Source: Flavobacterium petrolei (GTDB taxonomy: Bacteria; Bacteroidota; Bacteroidia; Flavobacteriales; Flavobacteriaceae). Taken from it: a stretch of 64,000 nt of DNA. Under the pieces are notes generated by a model. It was not told where the DNA came from. It searched no databases and saw only the letters and a list, made by a program, of their open reading frames with translations. The number at the start of each line of letters is the position of its first letter. Position 1 is the stretch's first letter. Location of the stretch: contig NZ_QNVY02000001.1 of assembly GCF_003314435.2 (NCBI RefSeq), forward strand, positions 1,417,895-1,481,894. The letters are read 5' to 3'. Shown here one piece after another: positions 61,735-64,000 of the stretch. Both the position numbers and the translations under genes were made by a program.

Positions 61735-62970
61735 TTGAATTTAGAATATTTTATAGCCAAACGACTCATTACTGCTAAAGATTATAAAAGTAGCATTTCT
61801 GCTCCAATTATAAAAATTGCTATTTCGGCAATCGCCATTGGTATGATTATGATGATTGTTTCAGTAGCAACTGGAATTGGACTGCAACAAAAAATACGAG
61901 AAAAAGTTTCCGCTTTCAACGGACATATTATTATTTCGAATTACGACAACAACCAATCCGAAGTCACGCTAGTCCCTATTTCTAAAAGACAGGACTTTTA
62001 TCCAAAGTTTACATCTGTTCCCGGAGTGGAACATATACAAGCCATCGCCAGTAAAGCTGGAATTATTAGAACTGAAACCGCTTTCGAGGGAATTATTTTC
62101 AAAGGTGTGGGAACTGATTATAAATGGGACAATATAAAGGAATATCTCGTTTCAGGAAAATTACCGGATTATTCAAAAAATGTCAATCAAGAAGTATTAA
62201 TATCGCAATTCCTTGCGAACAGATTGAATTTGAAAGTAGGTGACCTTTTTAATACGTTCTTCATCAAAGAGGATCAAAATCAGTTACCTAATATTCGAAG
62301 ATTTAAAATTACAGGAATTTTCAATTCTGGTTTCCAGGAATTCGACGCTACTTATATAATAGGAGATATTCGGCACATGCAGCGAATCAATAAATGGGCT
62401 CCAGATCAAATTGGTGCTTTCGAAGTTTTTGTAGATGATTTTAACGCTATAGAATCTACCGGAGAACAAGTTTATGCGCAAACGTCGTCTACACTTGATA
62501 CGAAAACTATAATCGAGAAATATAGCTATATATTTGAGTGGCTTCAACTTTTCGATTTCAACATCATTGTCATATTAGTAGTCATGATACTTGTTGCCAC
62601 AATCAATATGGTCGTAGCATTATTGGTGTTGATTCTTGAGCGAACACAAATGATAGGAATCCTAAAAGCATTAGGCGCCAATAATTGGTCAGTCCGAAAA
62701 ATATTTCTCTATAACGCCTTTTATCTTATAGTAAGAGGGCTCTTCTGGGGAAACCTAATCGGTGTCTCGTTATTATTAATCCAACAACAATTCGGTATAA
62801 TTCAACTTCCTCCTGAGAATTATTATGTCAATCAAGCTCCGGTATATTTAAATTGGGGATACATAGTGTTGTTGAATGTGCTCACGGTGACCGTTTGTTT
62901 CTTGGTGTTACTAATTCCTTCTTATATCATAACCAAAATTTCACCTGTCAAAGCCATCCGTTTCGATTAG
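61735..62970 (+). CDS. FtsX-like ABC permease (LolC/LolE type)
   Basis: A 411-residue inner-membrane permease of the lipoprotein-releasing family with an N-terminal helix (APIIKIAISAIAIGMIMMIVSVATGIGLQQKI), a periplasmic domain (about 55-265), and three C-terminal helices with the FtsX motif ERTQMIGILKALGANNWSVRKIF. The initiation codon is TTG 61735 (NLEYFIAKRLI follows); upstream the frame closes at a TAG at 61687 without any ATG. Its ATPase partner is not in the window. Confidence 0.92.
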   Translation: MNLEYFIAKRLITAKDYKSSISAPIIKIAISAIAIGMIMMIVSVATGIGLQQKIREKVSAFNGHIIISNYDNNQSEVTLVPISKRQDFYPKFTSVPGVEHIQAIASKAGIIRTETAFEGIIFKGVGTDYKWDNIKEYLVSGKLPDYSKNVNQEVLISQFLANRLNLKVGDLFNTFFIKEDQNQLPNIRRFKITGIFNSGFQEFDATYIIGDIRHMQRINKWAPDQIGAFEVFVDDFNAIESTGEQVYAQTSSTLDTKTIIEKYSYIFEWLQLFDFNIIVILVVMILVATINMVVALLVLILERTQMIGILKALGANNWSVRKIFLYNAFYLIVRGLFWGNLIGVSLLLIQQQFGIIQLPPENYYVNQAPVYLNWGYIVLLNVLTVTVCFLVLLIPSYIITKISPVKAIRFD

Positions 62971-62998
62971 TTTATTTTTCGTGCGTTCCTTATCAATA

Positions 62999-63036
62999 CA
63001 AAAAGGCGTTTATCAAAAAAGATAATCGCCTTTTTA
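62999..63036 (+). terminator. Terminator after the LolC/E-type gene
   Basis: AAAAGGCGTTTATC pairs with GATAATCGCCTTTT (one mismatch) over six A residues, followed by T residues. Confidence 0.8.
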
Positions 63037-63044
63037 TATTGATG

Positions 63045-63130
63045 AGTCAGGCTATTCGCTACAAGTCCTCGTCTCGTCCGAAAAGACGAGACTGCGGGCT
63101 TTACGCTGCTATCCCTAACGCGAGTCCGGA
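63045..63130 (+). repeat. Dispersed structured repeat, copy D
   Basis: GGCTATTCGCTACAAGTCCT, then a hairpin CGTCTCGTC...GACGAGACTG, then GGGCTTTACGCTGCTATCCC and TAACGCGAG. It is the nearest relative of copy C at 24839 (reverse orientation). Confidence 0.85.
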
Positions 63131-63540
63131 AAAATTAAGATGTCCAATTTAGTCAAGAGTAGAAGAACTCACACCAACACAAAATCCGGTTACCCTATAT
63201 ATAGGAGAGATTAGAAAAGGGATGTTTGTTACTATATAAGGTATAGCATAAAACCATTTTATTGATCTAGAGTAGTTTTTTTGTTCGAATACTGTAGAGG
63301 CAGACTGTTTTGAAGGGGTAATGCGCGTTGAAGAGCTAATAAAGCATGAACAAAGATTGAATTTTGAAAGCTTTAGTAGATAAAAGAGGGAAGTTGAAAG
63401 CGTCCGATCGTACTGAAATAGGCGATTTTGATTAGAAATGGCGTTCATCGGCTATTAGATTGTTGTTTTGTTTAAAAAACTTTGACATTCAAAAAGCATG
63501 TTTTCAGCAGTTTAAAGATAAAGTTAAGAAAAGGGTAAAA
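63131..63540. other. Spacer upstream of the rRNA promoters
   Basis: No convincing gene. The only coding hint is a 20-codon frame at 63321-63383 (MRVEELIKHEQRLNFESFSR) that resembles the start of UPF0303/heme-degrading-domain proteins but stops at once. A 99-codon open frame on the other strand has no family features. Confidence 0.5.
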
Positions 63541-63557
63541 AAAAGGTTTAAAAAAGC

Positions 63558-63587
63558 TTGAATAACGCAATAAAGGTGCTAGTTTTG
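63558..63587 (+). promoter_or_regulatory. rRNA operon promoter P1
   Basis: -33 TTG (63558-63560), 19-base spacer, -7 TAGTTTTG (63580-63587), followed by GCACCCGC. Preceded by an A/T-rich UP-like tract (AAAAAGGTTTAAAAAAGC). Confidence 0.8.
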
Positions 63588-63677
63588 CACCCGCAATGAC
63601 GCAGAGGTTCTTTTAAATACTGGCAAGTAAAGTTAATCAAAGCAGAAAATTTATTTTCAAAAAAAGATTAAAAAAGC

Positions 63678-63708
63678 TTGTGAGATTAGAAAACGGATGT
63701 TACCTTTG
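63678..63708 (+). promoter_or_regulatory. rRNA operon promoter P2
   Basis: -33 TTG (63678-63680), 20-base spacer, -7 TACCTTTG (63701-63708), followed by CACCCCGC; UP-like AAAAAAAGATTAAAAAAGC upstream. Confidence 0.8.
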
Positions 63709-63801
63709 CACCCCGCAAAACGCGCAAAGTTCCTTGATAGATTGATAAGAAAAGAGAAGTAAACGAGATAAAATTTATCTTAAAAAAACTTCAAATTTTT
63801 C

Positions 63802-63831
63802 TTGCCAGTTAAAAAGAAAGTTGTATTTTTG
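63802..63831 (+). promoter_or_regulatory. rRNA operon promoter P3
   Basis: -33 TTG (63802-63804), 19-base spacer, -7 TATTTTTG (63824-63831), followed by CACCCGC; A/T tract with AACTTCAAATTTTTC upstream. Confidence 0.8.
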
Positions 63832-64000
63832 CACCCGCTTCGAGAAACACTTTAACAAGTGTTAAAAGGAGTTAAAAACAAGATAAGAACACGTTCCTAG
63901 ACATATTGAATTGACAGCCGTTTTAAGAGAGATCTTAAAGCAAAAGAATAAGAGTAATAGAATCGGAAGATTTGAAAAAACCACTAGAATTTAGTCGAAT
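63832..64000 (+). promoter_or_regulatory. Leader of a ribosomal RNA operon (16S gene beyond the right edge)
   Basis: After three tandem promoters the sequence continues as an untranslated leader without ORFs (GAACACGTTCCTAGACATA, TTGACAGCCGTTTTAAGAG). It is of the kind found before 16S rRNA in flavobacteria as I remember it. The 16S gene itself is not in the window, so this call is an inference. Confidence 0.65.

Noticed and set aside
63149..63448. 99-codon minus-strand frame before the rRNA promoters
   Set aside because: Ser/Thr-rich without domain features, in a non-coding spacer, with no promoter or operon context.
1..64000. CRISPR arrays, tRNA genes, phage or insertion-sequence genes
   Set aside because: I looked for regularly spaced direct repeats, cloverleaf-like T-loop signatures and transposase or integrase motifs, and saw none. 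The dispersed repeats are irregularly placed and not CRISPR-like.

Overview
The window is AT-rich chromosomal DNA from a member of the Bacteroidota, almost certainly a Flavobacterium-like organism. The evidence is a gliding-motility ATPase (GldA), a GLPGLI protein next to a beta-barrel outer-membrane protein, a Bacteroidota-style ExbB/ExbD/ExbD/TonB operon, the absence of clear Shine-Dalgarno sequences, and repeated promoters of the form TTG-N19..21-TAnnTTTG. No phage, insertion sequence, CRISPR array or tRNA was recognised. The right edge runs into the control region of a ribosomal RNA operon whose 16S gene must lie just outside.

Layout. 1-6.1 kb: the end of a membrane pyrophosphatase with an unusual Cys/His/Met-rich tail, a deoxynucleoside kinase operon, and a GLPGLI/outer-membrane pair. 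6.1-28.7 kb: a nearly complete sulfur-assimilation and methionine block: metK; homoserine acylation (MetX-like); ThrA; MetZ-type sulfhydrylase; an Rrf2 regulator; a TauE-type transporter; APS reductase; CysD/CysN; a HEPN-tailed sulfite reductase; siroheme synthesis (CobA plus a Met8-like dehydrogenase); a ferredoxin/NADP reductase; a split MetH; and MetF. Sulfate can be followed from uptake to methionine and SAM inside this block. 28.8-31.1 kb: gldA and a dicarboxylate/amino-acid symporter. 31.1-35.7 kb: the aromatic amino-acid operon (pheA, aminotransferase, tyrA, DAHP synthase-chorismate mutase). 36-40.3 kb: rsgA, dtd, a MazG-like gene, aroA, queA. 40.5-51.4 kb: SIMPL protein, kynureninase, glycine-zipper lipoprotein, flavin reductase/FeS photolyase operon, penicillin acylase family, kynurenine monooxygenase, cupin, HerA-like ATPase. 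51.8-57.6 kb: a TonB energisation operon with a PstS-like lipoprotein and a TPR protein. 57.7-63 kb: queE, a DinB/YfiT-type protein, methyltransferase, cysteine-cluster protein, DUF1343 lipoprotein and a LolC/E-type permease.

Regulation is the most striking part. I see two SAM-I (S-box) riboswitches (before the metX-like gene and before metH) and a SAM-II-like aptamer before metK, so two unrelated SAM-sensing RNA classes appear to act in one pathway. I also see two apparent ribosome-mediated attenuators that follow from the sequence alone. One has a 32-codon leader very rich in Phe/Tyr codons plus a Trp codon, with a terminator and a matching antiterminator, before pheA. The other has a 13-codon leader ending Met-Cys-Ile-Cys-Val-Cys-stop, with a terminator and a competing 8-bp antiterminator, at the head of the sulfur region. 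Three almost equally spaced promoters precede the rRNA operon.

Repeats. Five copies of a dispersed structured repeat (conserved flanks around an exchangeable central hairpin), three copies of a GC-rich hairpin with a TTCG loop, and several families of short word-like repeats occupy intergenic space. Two of the structured copies sit inside the metH transcription unit, and one word repeat forms the N-terminal codons of aroA.
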